Positions 18,630 to 29,054 of a stretch of 64,000 bases of DNA are shown piece after piece (the first letter of the stretch is position 1; every line of letters starts with the position of its first letter). The notes below the pieces were generated by a model. It worked only from the letters and a program-made list of their open reading frames with translations, was not told where the DNA came from and made no database searches. The position numbers and the translations under genes are program-made. Origin of the DNA: Legionella fairfieldensis ATCC 49588 (GTDB taxonomy: Bacteria; Pseudomonadota; Gammaproteobacteria; Legionellales; Legionellaceae); the NCBI RefSeq assembly GCF_000621525.1, contig NZ_JHYC01000001.1, positions 159,840 through 223,839 of the forward strand. The letters run 5' to 3'.

Positions 18630-19796
18630 TTAATATAATTCCAGCCATTGTAATTGCCATAATTCAAATAAAAAATTCAAGTTGTTTTTATCTTTCAAAA
18701 AAGGATGCAGTGTTTTGCAGGTCAAAAAACGATTGTTCGCAACCCATTTAATTAAATCAGGAGAAACGCCCTGTATATTCCATTCCTTACCATTTATAAA
18801 TAAAGTAATAAAATTCTGCTCCTGGTGGTAAGCAAAACGACAAACCGCGTTGCGCATAAGCCCGTTATTGCCAGCTAGCTCGCTAACGAAATTCTCTTTA
18901 TTGCATTCACTGGCTAATGGGCCGGGTAATAACGTTTCAGCCTGCTCATCAAGCTGGGTAATAAAACAGCCAAACCAGGATTTTAACAAGTTTTCATCAT
19001 TAAGCGACTTTTGCAGCAGATCTCTTGCATTAAGCCAGGCTTGGCGGGGTAATTCAGCAGGATTATGCATGTCACTCCAATCAGGATCCTCATACAAAAC
19101 AGTTGATGATCTTTCGGTTAAATAATCCGCGAAGCTGTTCCACAACTCCTGCCCCTGATAACTTCGATAACCAAACGAATAAGTCATACAATCTTTAGTG
19201 GTCGCTACACCATAATGACCAACATGAGGAGGAAGATAGAGCATATCACCTTCTTCAAGAAGATATTCTTCTTCAGTGTCAAACTCTGCCATAATACGAA
19301 GCGCTGTGTCAGGCAAATAATTCGTTTGTTGGCAGTTTTTAGTCGTTAAAGACCACCTACGCTGTCCGATAGCCTGATATAAGAACACATCATAATTATC
19401 ATAATGAGGCCCTACACTGCCATATCGGGCCGCGTAACTAATCATGACATCATCCACACGCCACTGAGGAATAAAATTAAAATAATCAAGCATGGCAGCA
19501 ACTTCAGGTATAAAACGATCGACTCCTTGCACAAGTAACGTCCAATGTGTTTCAGGTAAACCTGTGAAATCTTTTTCTATAAAAGGCCCTCGTTTTAACC
19601 GCCATGATGGCATTTGGTTAATCGCTTCAAGCACAATCCGGCTTTCAATTTCTTCTTCCATAGCCAATCCTGCCAGTTCATCCGGTGTCAGTGGATTAAT
19701 GAATCCCGGCAAAGCCTTTCGAATAACCAAAGGTTTTTTTTGCCAGTATTCCCGCAAGAATTGCTGGCTATCTATTGATCCAAAATTAACCCTCAT
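18630..19796 (-). CDS. roxA: Ribosomal protein L16 arginine hydroxylase RoxA-like (YcfD)
   Basis: A JmjC/cupin 2-oxoglutarate-Fe(II) oxygenase related to E. coli YcfD, which hydroxylates an arginine of ribosomal protein L16. Start at 19796 (MRVNFGSIDSQQFLREYWQK) matches the family; an upstream in-frame ATG at 19814 is possible. The iron ligands are visible as HYDNYD (His and Asp) and the later His in LPPHVGHYGVA. At 388 residues the length is near that of YcfD, with a C-terminal winged-helix-like region. The gene stands alone, divergent from the small secreted protein that follows. Confidence 0.9.
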   Translation of the reverse strand: MRVNFGSIDSQQFLREYWQKKPLVIRKALPGFINPLTPDELAGLAMEEEIESRIVLEAINQMPSWRLKRGPFIEKDFTGLPETHWTLLVQGVDRFIPEVAAMLDYFNFIPQWRVDDVMISYAARYGSVGPHYDNYDVFLYQAIGQRRWSLTTKNCQQTNYLPDTALRIMAEFDTEEEYLLEEGDMLYLPPHVGHYGVATTKDCMTYSFGYRSYQGQELWNSFADYLTERSSTVLYEDPDWSDMHNPAELPRQAWLNARDLLQKSLNDENLLKSWFGCFITQLDEQAETLLPGPLASECNKENFVSELAGNNGLMRNAVCRFAYHQEQNFITLFINGKEWNIQGVSPDLIKWVANNRFLTCKTLHPFLKDKNNLNFLFELWQLQWLELY

Positions 19797-19896
19797 AATC
19801 GCTATTACCTTCATGAAAAAGATTTTTTTTTATACAAAAAGAACTTTAAATGTCTATAATTTTATTTATCCAAGGGAAAGAGCAAGGATAGTAACT

Positions 19897-20199
19897 ATGG
19901 AAAATCGTTCTGGCAAATACATTAAATTTTTACCTGCTTTTGCTATCTCATTGTTAATACTGGCTTTAAGTATTACTTCAACTGCCATAGCAGCACCTTT
20001 GAATAAACCATTTCAATCAAAGGTAAGCAACACGATTGAATTAGCTTATTTTAAAGTTTACCGCGCTAACCCACGATGGGGGTACAAACGACCTGCTTAT
20101 CGAGGTCGAGGCTATTTTAACCACAGACCTGTTTGTAAAAGACGTTGTCTGGTTAACCAATACGGCACTCCAATTCGTTGTAAAGTCCGTTGTTATTAA
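19897..20199 (+). CDS. Small basic exported protein
   Basis: A 100-residue protein not recognised. ATG at 19897 has AAGGAT upstream; the much longer open frame to 19492 is antisense to roxA and artefactual. A signal peptide follows (FLPAFAISLLILALSITSTA, likely cut after IAA). The mature ~65 residues are rich in Arg, Lys, Tyr and Gly, with four cysteines in the last third (VCKRRCLVNQYGTP, then RCKVRCY). It could be a small cationic periplasmic or secreted protein held by two disulphides. Nothing in the neighbourhood defines a role. Confidence 0.7.
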   Translation: MENRSGKYIKFLPAFAISLLILALSITSTAIAAPLNKPFQSKVSNTIELAYFKVYRANPRWGYKRPAYRGRGYFNHRPVCKRRCLVNQYGTPIRCKVRCY

Positions 20200-20229
20200 T
20201 CGACAACAGGCGTTATACATGCACCTTTC

Positions 20230-21474
20230 TCATGCGAAATAATCAACAAGCCCTTTACTGGATTTACTTATGCGGGGTAAAGGCTTATCTTCCTCTCTAT
20301 CCGGTCGCTCTTCCGTTGCACGTTGTAAAGAATTGTGCGATTCGGGCTGCTTCTGATTATTATTTGAATCAATATTAACCTGAGACAGGTTGAGACCTTG
20401 TTCGCTCATCATCTCGCGTAACTGAGGGATAGTATACTCAATTGCATCGCGTACAAGAACAGTATGAGTAGTAATATTAAGTGTCGCATTCTCTTTAACG
20501 ACATTCACGCTTACTTCTATAGGACCTAGTTCCTGAGGATTTAATTTGATGATCGCTGTTTTAATGTTCTGATGACCCAACCAGACAATCTGTTGATTAA
20601 ATTCATTAGACCACTCAGGATCGGTAATATTTTTGGCCAATTCAAATTTGCCTGATTCAGGGACATACTTTGGGACTGTGATCTCCTGACTCACCATTGC
20701 AGGATGAGAAGATAATGCAGGCGATGAATCTACTTTTCCTGTCAGAATATTTTTTTCAATCATTGCTATCAATTGGCTATTATCTTTTTTTATAGTTGTT
20801 GCGGATGATTCGGTTGCTTTCCAATTAGAAACAGCATTCAGGTCGACTGGAAGTTCATTGATTTTGTGAAACTCGCTCAAGTCTGTAACAATATCCATGC
20901 TGTCAATCGATAGCTTGTTCTTACCATTCTCTGATACAGAACTTCCAGAGAAGGGTACTGGTTCTGAATACACAGTCTTGTCCTTATTAAGATCCACATT
21001 ACCCTTACTATCGGGGCTAACTAATTCGCCAGCCTCATTTTTTTCAAAATTCACCTGTGTTTCTCTGGCAGAATTCTCTTTCTGCTCGTCCTGTTGCAGT
21101 CCATCAGACTTTGTTTTTGAAGGTGGCTCAAACAATTCAGCAGTAAACCAGGCGAGTTGAACAGGCTCATTGATTGGCAAATCCATTTTATGATCTAATG
21201 ACGGATCGTCATCCGTTTCTTCAACCTCTTCCTGTAGCGAATGGCATTCCTGCATCTGCAAATTTCCAATGTCTGTTTCATCCTGATTAGCAAGCTCGGG
21301 GAGAGCAACCTGTTCGGGCAAAGAGGCAGAAATTGGCTCGCTTTCCAAAAGAGTCTCCATAATTAATGGAAACGCGGCATCGTCCTGCTGACTACTACTT
21401 TCATTAATCTCCATCAGATTTACACTGACATCTTGAGGAGTCACCTGAGCAGGCATTAACTGAATTAAATCCAT
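20230..21474 (-). CDS. fliK: Flagellar hook-length control protein FliK
   Basis: A 414-residue protein with a long, acidic, low-complexity N-terminus (Ser/Glu/Asp-rich) and the conserved Flg_hook C-terminal domain at ~285-375, including AIIKLNPQELGPIEVSVNV and the IPQLREMMSEQGLNL helix. FliK acts as the molecular ruler that sets hook length and triggers the export switch of the flagellar type III apparatus. The ATG at 21474 is chosen because GGAG lies upstream; an earlier ATG at 21504 lacks a ribosome site. It is isolated from any other flagellar gene in the window. Confidence 0.88.
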   Translation of the reverse strand: MDLIQLMPAQVTPQDVSVNLMEINESSSQQDDAAFPLIMETLLESEPISASLPEQVALPELANQDETDIGNLQMQECHSLQEEVEETDDDPSLDHKMDLPINEPVQLAWFTAELFEPPSKTKSDGLQQDEQKENSARETQVNFEKNEAGELVSPDSKGNVDLNKDKTVYSEPVPFSGSSVSENGKNKLSIDSMDIVTDLSEFHKINELPVDLNAVSNWKATESSATTIKKDNSQLIAMIEKNILTGKVDSSPALSSHPAMVSQEITVPKYVPESGKFELAKNITDPEWSNEFNQQIVWLGHQNIKTAIIKLNPQELGPIEVSVNVVKENATLNITTHTVLVRDAIEYTIPQLREMMSEQGLNLSQVNIDSNNNQKQPESHNSLQRATEERPDREEDKPLPRISKSSKGLVDYFA

Positions 21475-21616
21475 ATTCTTTAGCTCCGTAGTCAAGTAAG
21501 TCATTAAACGATAACCATATCTCCGTTAACTGAACTCAGGAAAGATATTTCTTACCCTATGAAAATTTACTCAATTTCAGCTATCATTACCGTTTTGCAG
21601 ACAACGGAGTCGGTAT

Positions 21617-24289
21617 ATGAAAGTGGGTCAAGACAGTCTCTCAACTAAATGTCAGTTAAAAGTAGATAATAAAACCTATCACTACTATAGCCTTAAAGAA
21701 GCCGAGAATAAACATTTTAAAGGAATCAGCCGTTTACCCTATTCTCTTAAAGTACTGTTTGAAAATTTATTACGCTTCGAAGACGGTCATACAGTAACTA
21801 CGGAGGACATCAAGGCTATCGCTGACTGGCTGCATACTAAAACATCACAACATGAAATTGCTTATCGTCCCGCTCGTGTCCTGATGCAGGATTTTACAGG
21901 TGTTCCTGCAGTAGTGGATTTAGCCGCCATGCGTACTGCGCTTGAGAAAATGGGTGGTAAAGCCGAAAAGATTTCCCCTCTTTCACCTGTTGATTTGGTC
22001 ATCGACCATTCAGTAATGGTTGATAAATTTGCCAGTCCTGATGCACTTGAAGTGAATACCGATATTGAACTTCACCGTAATAGAGAGCGCTACGAATTTT
22101 TACGCTGGGGACAAAAAGCATTTACTAATTTTCAGGTAGTTCCCCCGGGAACAGGAATTTGCCACCAGGTCAACCTGGAATATCTGGGTAAAACCGTTTG
22201 GTCCAGTCAACAAGATGATATCTGGTATGCCTATCCTGATACCCTGGTAGGCACCGACTCGCACACTACCATGATCAACGGGCTGGGTATTTTGGGCTGG
22301 GGCGTAGGAGGTATTGAAGCAGAGGCTGCCATGCTTGGCCAACCTGTTTCCATGTTAATTCCGGAAGTGATTGGTTTTAAATTAACAGGGAAACTTCGCG
22401 AAGGTATTACCGCAACCGACCTGGTATTAACAGTCACTCAAATGCTCCGCAAAAAAGGAGTGGTCGGCAAATTTGTTGAATTTTACGGCCCTGGTCTTGC
22501 TGAGCTACCTCTTGCAGACCGTGCTACTATTTCCAATATGGCACCTGAATATGGCGCCACCTGCGGCTTTTTCCCTGTTGACAAAGAAACCCTTCATTAT
22601 CTCGAACTCACAGGTCGTGATGCCCATACCATTGCTCTGGTGGAAACTTATAGTAAAGCCCAGGGACTGTGGTATGACAGGGAAGCAGAAGATCCTGTCT
22701 TCACCGATAGCCTCAGCCTTGACTTGTCCAGTGTTGAACCATCCCTTGCCGGCCCCAAACGTCCACAAGATAAGGTTAATTTAAAAACTTTACCGCTGGA
22801 ATTTGATAACTTCCTCCAGGAAACAGGCAAAGCAGAAGAAAAAACGACACAATTTCCTGTTCCAAACAAACCATATACGATGCAACATGGTCATGTCGTC
22901 ATTGCTGCAATTACCAGTTGTACCAATACGTCAAATCCCAGTGTTCTTATGGCTGCCGGTTTACTGGCCAAAAAAGCTGTTGAAAAAGGACTGACTCGCA
23001 AGCCTTGGGTTAAATCATCACTGGCACCTGGCTCAAAAGTAGTAACTGATTATCTCAAAAATGCAGGCTTACAAACTTATCTGGACAAACTGGGCTTTAA
23101 TCTGGTCGGTTATGGCTGCACTACTTGCATTGGTAATTCCGGTCCTTTACCTGACGCTATTGCGCAAAGCGTGAATGATCATGATCTGGTTGTATGTTCT
23201 GTTCTTTCAGGTAATCGTAACTTTGAAGGGAGAGTCCACCCTCAGGTACGTGCTAACTGGCTAGCCTCCCCTCCTCTCGTTGTTGCGTATGCTTTATGTG
23301 GAACAACCTGTATTGATTTAAGTACGGAGCCACTAGGTCAGGATAATCAAGGTAATGATGTTTATCTTAAGGACATTTGGCCAAGTAATGCCGAGATAGC
23401 TGCAGAGGTAGCTACAGTAACAGGTTCAATGTTTCGTAAAGAATATGCGGAAGTTTTTCAGGGAGATGCCCATTGGCAAGCGATTGAAACCGGTAGCGGT
23501 TCGACTTATAAGTGGGATAGTAACTCTACCTATATTCAGCATCCGCCTTTTTTTGATAATCTTTCAGAGAAGCCTCTCTCTATAACGCCTATAGACAAAG
23601 CTTATATCCTCGCTCTTTTAGGGGATTCAATTACCACAGATCACATTTCGCCAGCCGGTTCCATTAAAGCAAACTCACCAGCCGGTCTGTATTTAAAATC
23701 CAAAGGAGTCAAGGAAGCTGATTTTAATTCTTACGGTTCAAGACGAGGTAATCATGAAGTAATGATGCGGGGCACCTTTGCCAATATCCGTATTCGTAAC
23801 GAAATGACTCCCGGTGTTGAAGGTGGCGTCACTCGTTATGTTCCTTCTGGTGAAATCCTCTCTATTTATGATGCATCCATGCGTTACCAAAAAGACCATC
23901 AGCAGCTGGTAATCATTGCAGGGAAAGAATATGGGACCGGTTCTTCTCGTGATTGGGCAGCAAAAGGTACTAATCTATTAGGAGTAAAAGCAGTAATTAC
24001 AGAAAGTTTTGAACGTATTCATCGCTCCAATCTTATCGGTATGGGCGTATTACCTCTCCAGTTCCAGGAAGGTACTAATAGAAAAACCTTACAACTGGAT
24101 GGCAGCGAGCGAATAAGTATTGACGTGGATGACTCATTAAAGCCTGGGGCAAAATTGAATGTGATTATCAGCAGACAAAATGGTCAGGAAGAGAAATTAC
24201 AGGTAATTTGTCGGATTGATACGACCAACGAGCTGGAATATTATCGCCATGGCGGAATATTGCAGTATGTCCTTCGTAATTTAATTTAA
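21617..24289 (+). CDS. acnA: Aconitate hydratase A
   Basis: Isomerises citrate to isocitrate through cis-aconitate in the TCA cycle. The 890-residue length is that of AcnA/IRP1-type aconitases. The [4Fe-4S] ligands are in [11 protein letters not shown] (first Cys) and [10 protein letters not shown] (two further Cys). The C-terminal swivel domain carries [20 protein letters not shown] precedes the ATG. A Rho-independent terminator follows. Together with aceA and aceB (right part of the window) it would feed the glyoxylate shunt. Confidence 0.97.
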   Translation: MKVGQDSLSTKCQLKVDNKTYHYYSLKEAENKHFKGISRLPYSLKVLFENLLRFEDGHTVTTEDIKAIADWLHTKTSQHEIAYRPARVLMQDFTGVPAVVDLAAMRTALEKMGGKAEKISPLSPVDLVIDHSVMVDKFASPDALEVNTDIELHRNRERYEFLRWGQKAFTNFQVVPPGTGICHQVNLEYLGKTVWSSQQDDIWYAYPDTLVGTDSHTTMINGLGILGWGVGGIEAEAAMLGQPVSMLIPEVIGFKLTGKLREGITATDLVLTVTQMLRKKGVVGKFVEFYGPGLAELPLADRATISNMAPEYGATCGFFPVDKETLHYLELTGRDAHTIALVETYSKAQGLWYDREAEDPVFTDSLSLDLSSVEPSLAGPKRPQDKVNLKTLPLEFDNFLQETGKAEEKTTQFPVPNKPYTMQHGHVVIAAITSCTNTSNPSVLMAAGLLAKKAVEKGLTRKPWVKSSLAPGSKVVTDYLKNAGLQTYLDKLGFNLVGYGCTTCIGNSGPLPDAIAQSVNDHDLVVCSVLSGNRNFEGRVHPQVRANWLASPPLVVAYALCGTTCIDLSTEPLGQDNQGNDVYLKDIWPSNAEIAAEVATVTGSMFRKEYAEVFQGDAHWQAIETGSGSTYKWDSNSTYIQHPPFFDNLSEKPLSITPIDKAYILALLGDSITTDHISPAGSIKANSPAGLYLKSKGVKEADFNSYGSRRGNHEVMMRGTFANIRIRNEMTPGVEGGVTRYVPSGEILSIYDASMRYQKDHQQLVIIAGKEYGTGSSRDWAAKGTNLLGVKAVITESFERIHRSNLIGMGVLPLQFQEGTNRKTLQLDGSERISIDVDDSLKPGAKLNVIISRQNGQEEKLQVICRIDTTNELEYYRHGGILQYVLRNLI

Positions 24290-24629
24290 AATCTGATTTT
24301 TTCGATAAATCTTACTCTATCCAATAGAAAGTCGATGATCCCTGCCCAAGTGGGGATCTATTTTTAAATAGAGAATTAGCCATGCCTGATCAGAACTACT
24401 ATCTTCGCATTTTAAACAGAATCTGTCGTTTTTGGCTTTGTACCGGATAAACCATTTAAAGAGTGATTTCCTTTTAAATCCTGTACAATTCAATTGATTT
24501 TGCTTAGTTAAACTGCTAAATTGCCACGTTTGTTAATTTATCAGTTTATCTGCATGGCTGGCATTCAGGTTTCTTTATTACCAGTTTTTGTCTTAGGTTC
24601 TGTTATTTACTCTTTAGTAAGGACTTTGC
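24290..24629. other. Intergenic region between acnA and a permease
   Basis: 340 bases. The first third holds the acnA terminator. A 22-codon frame beginning at 24382 has no supporting evidence. The remainder should contain the permease promoter; it is AT-rich, without a confidently assigned -35/-10 pair. Confidence 0.5.
24337..24365 (+). terminator. Terminator of acnA
   Basis: GATCCC (24337-24342) pairs with GGGATC (24353-24358) across a 10-base loop and is followed by TATTTTT. It lies 47 bases past the acnA stop. Confidence 0.8.
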
Positions 24630-26072
24630 ATGCACCCTTCTAAAAAAGTTTTGTCGGTTTTTTCTTTAGTGATGATCAATGTCATTGCTGTCGATAGCCT
24701 ACGGACTCTCCCCATGAGTGCAAAACTGGGTTTACCGCTGGTCTCTTATTATCTGGTCGCTGCCTTTGCTTTTTTTATTCCCGTGGCACTGGTCGCTGCT
24801 GAACTGGCCACCGCCTATCCGAATACAGGAGGACTTTATGTCTGGGTACGGGAAGCATTTGGCAGAAGGGCCGGGTTTATTACCATCTGGCTTCAATGGA
24901 TTTATAATGTAGTCTGGTATCCGACTATTCTGGCTTTTATTGCTGCAACGTTATCTTATCTTTTTGCTCCTCAGCTTGCCAATAATAAATTTTATATTTT
25001 AGCGACTGCTTTAAGTCTTTTCTGGCTTTTTACTCTGCTAAATTGTTTCGGAATGAAAATATCCAGTATCGTTAGCATTATAGGCGCCAGCATAGGAACT
25101 ATCCTGCCCATGGTGGGTATAAGTTTTCTGGGAGCCCTTTGGGTTTTTCAAGGGAAACCCATTTCCATCAATATGCCATCCACCTGGATACCCGATTTTG
25201 GTTCTATAGGAAATTTATCGCTTTTTTCAGCTGTTTTATTTGGTCTTATTGGTATGGAAATGTCAGCTGTACATGCCGAAGAAGTAAAAAATCCACAACG
25301 CGATTATCCTCGGGCCATTTTATATTCCACTATACTTATTTTCGCCACCTTGGTTTTTGGCTCCCTTGCAATCGTCATAGTGGTACCTAATCAACAACTA
25401 AGTGTAGTTTCCGGCCTGATTGATGCTTATACCGTTTTCTTTGCTGCCTACCATATGCCCTGGATGACTAAATTAATTGCTGTTTTAATTATTCTTGGTG
25501 GTATAAGCGGAGTTTCTGCATGGATTATTGGCCCTACAAAAGGTTTACTTGTTTCTGCTCGCGATGGCTCTTTACCGGAAGTATTTGCCAAAGTGAATCG
25601 TTATGGTGCTCCCGTAGCTATTTTGATTACTCAAGGCGTAATTTTTTCTCTATTAAGTTCTGTGTTTATCTTGCAAGATTCTATTAACGCGGCTTATTGG
25701 CTTTTAAGTGATCTTAGTGCCCAAATGGCTTTATTGGTCTATGTTTTTATGTTTGCTGCCGCGATTAAATTACGTTATAGTCAGCCTGATCAACCTCGCA
25801 GTTATAAAATACCAGGAGGTAACCTGATCATGTGGCTGGTTTCAGGTACTGGCATCTTATGTTGTGTTGCCGCAATGCTTATCGGTTTTGTGCCGCCTAC
25901 TCAAATTCCCATTGAAAATATTTATTTCTTTGAAACTTTTTTAATTGGCGGCCTGTTTTTATTCGTTGTCCTGCCGTGGCTATTTGCCAAAAAACATGAA
26001 GAAATTTTTGATAGAGAACATGGGATTGATTCAAAAGAATTCGATTTACACGGAAATAGTACTATCGACTGA
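24630..26072 (+). CDS. APC-superfamily amino acid permease (GadC/GGPA-like)
   Basis: A 480-residue integral membrane protein with about 12 helices. The N-terminus MINVIAVDSLRTLPMSAKLG and the following AAELATAYPNTGGLYVWV fit the glutamate:GABA antiporter branch of the APC superfamily. The consensus segment GMEMSAVHAEEVKNPQRDYP in the middle is also characteristic. Substrate choice cannot be read from sequence; amino acid/polyamine exchange is likely. Amino acids are the main carbon source of Legionella, so multiple permeases of this type would be expected. The gene stands alone. Confidence 0.9.
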   Translation: MHPSKKVLSVFSLVMINVIAVDSLRTLPMSAKLGLPLVSYYLVAAFAFFIPVALVAAELATAYPNTGGLYVWVREAFGRRAGFITIWLQWIYNVVWYPTILAFIAATLSYLFAPQLANNKFYILATALSLFWLFTLLNCFGMKISSIVSIIGASIGTILPMVGISFLGALWVFQGKPISINMPSTWIPDFGSIGNLSLFSAVLFGLIGMEMSAVHAEEVKNPQRDYPRAILYSTILIFATLVFGSLAIVIVVPNQQLSVVSGLIDAYTVFFAAYHMPWMTKLIAVLIILGGISGVSAWIIGPTKGLLVSARDGSLPEVFAKVNRYGAPVAILITQGVIFSLLSSVFILQDSINAAYWLLSDLSAQMALLVYVFMFAAAIKLRYSQPDQPRSYKIPGGNLIMWLVSGTGILCCVAAMLIGFVPPTQIPIENIYFFETFLIGGLFLFVVLPWLFAKKHEEIFDREHGIDSKEFDLHGNSTID

Positions 26073-26108
26073 TCGGAGAAAATACATAGGCATCATTTTA
26101 TCTATTAG

Positions 26109-26129
26109 CCAGACCGCACAGTAGTCTGG
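26109..26129. terminator. Possible bidirectional terminator hairpin
   Basis: CCAGAC (26109-26114) pairs with GTCTGG (26124-26129) with a 9-base loop, lying between the convergent permease and rnhB genes. The following T-run is short, so this is moderate. Confidence 0.45.
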
Positions 26130-26148
26130 TGACTTTGTACTATTCCAT

Positions 26149-26727
26149 CTAGCTAATAGTCATAAACTTATCAACGCAAGCAGCAACAGGAGAATAACTT
26201 TTACGATGAATGGCACAGGGGCCTATTTCTTGCAATCGATGAAGATGAATCGCAGTAGGATAGCCTTTATGGGCAGCAAAGCCGTAGCCGGGATATAGCA
26301 AATCCATCTCTTCCATTTCTGTATCACGTAATACTTTGGCCAAAATAGAGGCAGCGCCAATCGCTTGTACCAAGCTATCCCCCTTCACAATTGCCTGACA
26401 GGGCATCATTACAGCAGGAACATGTAAACCATCCACTAAAACGCTGGCAGGCTGTATTGGGAGTGCCTCTATAGCTCTTTTCATTGCCAGCAACGTGGCA
26501 TGATGGATATTTAATCGATCAATCTCCTCCACTTCGGCGCGCCCATAGGCAAAACAAAGCGCTTCCTGTTTAATTTTTATTGCCAGTTGCTTACGTTTCG
26601 CTTCTGTTAATTTTTTTGAATCAGTAACTCCCTCAACAGGAGCTTGCAAAATTACCGCAGCCGTTACAACAGGTCCTGCCAAAGGCCCTCGCCCTACTTC
26701 GTCCACACCAGCTACCCATTGCTCCAT
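26149..26727 (-). CDS. rnhB: Ribonuclease HII
   Basis: Removes ribonucleotides and RNA primers from RNA-DNA hybrids. The 192-residue protein begins with the catalytic Asp-Glu pair in [16 protein letters not shown] and has later conserved segments [18 protein letters not shown] (Asp) and [20 protein letters not shown]. It is transcribed divergently from the oxidoreductase-lpxB pair. The order rnhB next to lpxB is common in gammaproteobacteria, although here rnhB is on the other strand. Confidence 0.96.
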   Translation of the reverse strand: MEQWVAGVDEVGRGPLAGPVVTAAVILQAPVEGVTDSKKLTEAKRKQLAIKIKQEALCFAYGRAEVEEIDRLNIHHATLLAMKRAIEALPIQPASVLVDGLHVPAVMMPCQAIVKGDSLVQAIGAASILAKVLRDTEMEEMDLLYPGYGFAAHKGYPTAIHLHRLQEIGPCAIHRKSYSPVAACVDKFMTIS

Positions 26728-26835
26728 TATTTTAATTCCCGTCCGGTAAAATAAACTGCGATAATACCTTTTTCAAATTGATTTATCACCTGGAAAATGA
26801 GATCATGCGCACAAATTATTACCAGTTATTGGACT

Positions 26836-27801
26836 ATGAGTATTTTAAAATGTGCCGTTATTGGAGTTGGCTATCTGGGACGATTCCACGCCCAAAAGTA
26901 CCAGATGCTTCCAAATGCAGACTTGATTGCTGTCTGTGATGTGAATGAAGAGGTTTGCAAAGCGGTAGCAAAAGAACTTCAGATACCTGCTTATTCTGAC
27001 TATCAACATTTATTTGGCAAAGTTGATGCAGTAAGTATTGTCGCAACAACGAGTAAACATTATGAAATAGCTAAGGATTGTCTGAAAGAAGGTATCCATG
27101 TTCTTATTGAAAAACCCATCACAGAGACAGTAGAACAAGCCAATGAGTTAATTGCTTTGGCCAGACAGTATCATTGTAAATTACAGGTCGGTCATCTGGA
27201 ACGTTTCAATGCTGCTCGTTTGGCTCTCGATGAATATCTTGAACACCCTCTTTTTATTGAATCTAACCGATTAGCACCTTATAACCCACGAGGTACGGAC
27301 GTTAATGTCATTCTTGATTTAATGATTCATGATATTGATCTTATTCAAACCATAGTGCACTCACCCATAGCTGGCATCGAAGCCCAGGGCGCCCCCGTTT
27401 TATCGAAATCCATTGATATTGCCAATGCGCGAATCACCTTTGAGAATCATTGTGTTGCAAATGTCACAGCCAGCCGTGTCAGTTTTAAAACAGAGCGTAA
27501 AACTCGCATATTTCAACCGAACTCTTATATTTCCATTGATTATCAGAACAAACAATTTGCGGTATTCCAAAAGGGAGAGGGTGAAATGTTTCCCGGTATT
27601 CCTGAAATTACCCGTCATCAATCTATTTTTGAAAAAGGCGATGCCCTACTGGAAGAAATCAAAGCATTTTTATCCTGTATTGAGAACAATACTACTCCTC
27701 TTGTTACAGGTGAAGAAGGCCGCGATGCATTGGCAACAGCCGCTAAAATTACGTCCTTAATTGATTCTAACCTGCTCTCACGATACGTCACACATGCTTA
27801 A
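26836..27801 (+). CDS. Gfo/Idh/MocA oxidoreductase, probable GnnA-like UDP-GlcNAc 3-dehydrogenase
   Basis: A 321-residue NAD(P)-dependent dehydrogenase. The start at 26836 gives the canonical Rossmann entry KCAVIGVGYLGRFHAQKY; an in-frame ATG at 26797 exists. The catalytic lysine is in IEKPITET, and GHLERFNAAR and MIHDIDLIQ follow. The gene overlaps lpxB by 8 bases. In Acidithiobacillus and others, GnnA oxidises the 3-OH of UDP-GlcNAc so that GnnB can aminate it, giving 2,3-diamino lipid A; Legionella lipid A has this sugar. The assignment to GnnA rests on this context. The partner aminotransferase is not in the window. Confidence 0.78.
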   Translation: MSILKCAVIGVGYLGRFHAQKYQMLPNADLIAVCDVNEEVCKAVAKELQIPAYSDYQHLFGKVDAVSIVATTSKHYEIAKDCLKEGIHVLIEKPITETVEQANELIALARQYHCKLQVGHLERFNAARLALDEYLEHPLFIESNRLAPYNPRGTDVNVILDLMIHDIDLIQTIVHSPIAGIEAQGAPVLSKSIDIANARITFENHCVANVTASRVSFKTERKTRIFQPNSYISIDYQNKQFAVFQKGEGEMFPGIPEITRHQSIFEKGDALLEEIKAFLSCIENNTTPLVTGEEGRDALATAAKITSLIDSNLLSRYVTHA

Positions 27802-28963
27802 GCGTCTCGTCATTGTTGCAGGAGAAGAATCAGGAGATTTTCATGCCGCCTCTCTGGTAGAGCAGTTACGCATTAAAAATAAGGCTCTTGCTATTAGTGG
27901 TGTCGGTGGACGGCATATGGAAAAAGCAGGTGTTCATCTTGTAAGTGATTTAGCTCGCTATGGTGCCACTGGACTTTCTGGAATTGTTCGCCATTCCCGG
28001 GTAATTTATAAAGCGTTTAAGGCCATTAAGAAACACCTGCAAACTACTAAACCAGACTTATTGGTTTTAGTGGATAGTCCCAGCTTTAATTTACGCTTGG
28101 CCCAATTTGCCAAAAAGCTCGGCATTCGAACCGTCTATTATATTAGTCCACAGATATGGGCCTGGAAGGCTAATCGTATTGAAATAATTCGTGCCTGCGT
28201 TGATCACATGGCAGTTATATTACCATTTGAAAAAGCAATCTATCAACGCGCCACTATTCCTGTCTCTTTTGTTGGTCATCCTCTTATTGAGAAAGTAACT
28301 CATTGTGAGGACATTAGCAAAGCACGCAACCTGTTTCATTTACCCGTTAATAAACGCTTAATTGCACTCCTGCCAGGCAGCCGGGTCAATGAAATAGAAA
28401 AACACATGCCTGTTTTACTGAAAACAGCAGAAATACTAAGCCAGCAAACAAACGATTTACATTTTGTTATACCAATCGCCGGTACGTTAGATCCTGCTGT
28501 CATTAAAGCTTATTTTACTCATTCCCAAGTCAATATATCATTTATATCGGGTAAGGCTACCGAGATTGTTGCCTGTAGTGATTGTGCTGTTGTTGCATCA
28601 GGTACTGCCTCTCTTGAATGCGCGTTGCTGGGAAAACCCATGTGTATTATTTATAAAACCTCCCTGCTTTCCTATGTGATTGCAATGAAGTTAATCAAGG
28701 TAAAATATTTGGGTTTGTGTAATCTTTTACAAAATGAAATGATTGTTCCAGAATTGTTGCAATATGATTGCAACCCTGACGAACTGGCACGAACTGTCAA
28801 TGAGTTACTTTGTGATAAAGAAACTATCGCTCGTATGCAAAAACGCCTTGGCGCCCTGAAAGAGTCGCTTTCATCCAAACAAGCCGATTGCTCCATCGCT
28901 GAACTTATACACACCGAATTAACTTTTTCTCAAGATCCCTCCATTCCTTTGCGAAGGGAGTAG
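27794..28963 (+). CDS. lpxB: Lipid-A-disaccharide synthase
   Basis: Joins UDP-2,3-diacyl-glucosamine with lipid X to form the disaccharide core of lipid A, at the inner membrane. The ATG at 27794 overlaps the preceding stop; the resulting 389-residue protein begins RLVIVAGEESGDFHAASL, a family hallmark. Later segments YYISPQIWAWK, LPGSRVNEIEKHMP and ASGTASLECALLGKPM match GT19 enzymes. Coupled to a GnnA-like gene, its substrate may be a 2,3-diamino sugar nucleotide. Legionella is known to carry lpx paralogues, so this may be one of several. Confidence 0.96.
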   Translation: MLKRLVIVAGEESGDFHAASLVEQLRIKNKALAISGVGGRHMEKAGVHLVSDLARYGATGLSGIVRHSRVIYKAFKAIKKHLQTTKPDLLVLVDSPSFNLRLAQFAKKLGIRTVYYISPQIWAWKANRIEIIRACVDHMAVILPFEKAIYQRATIPVSFVGHPLIEKVTHCEDISKARNLFHLPVNKRLIALLPGSRVNEIEKHMPVLLKTAEILSQQTNDLHFVIPIAGTLDPAVIKAYFTHSQVNISFISGKATEIVACSDCAVVASGTASLECALLGKPMCIIYKTSLLSYVIAMKLIKVKYLGLCNLLQNEMIVPELLQYDCNPDELARTVNELLCDKETIARMQKRLGALKESLSSKQADCSIAELIHTELTFSQDPSIPLRRE

Positions 28964-29054
28964 ATTATCAATTAACCTTCATGTACAATTAATTTTGCTT
29001 TCATCCTCTGAAAGCAATTGGATAAAATGATTTAACTAGAATAAGGAAGTTACG

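Noticed and set aside
19492..19896. Long N-terminal extension of the small basic secreted protein
   Set aside because: It is antisense to roxA; the ATG at 19897 with AAGGAT and a signal peptide is the real start.
24382..24450. 22-codon frame before the permease gene
   Set aside because: Too short, lacks a convincing ribosome site, and has no leader-peptide pattern or attenuator.
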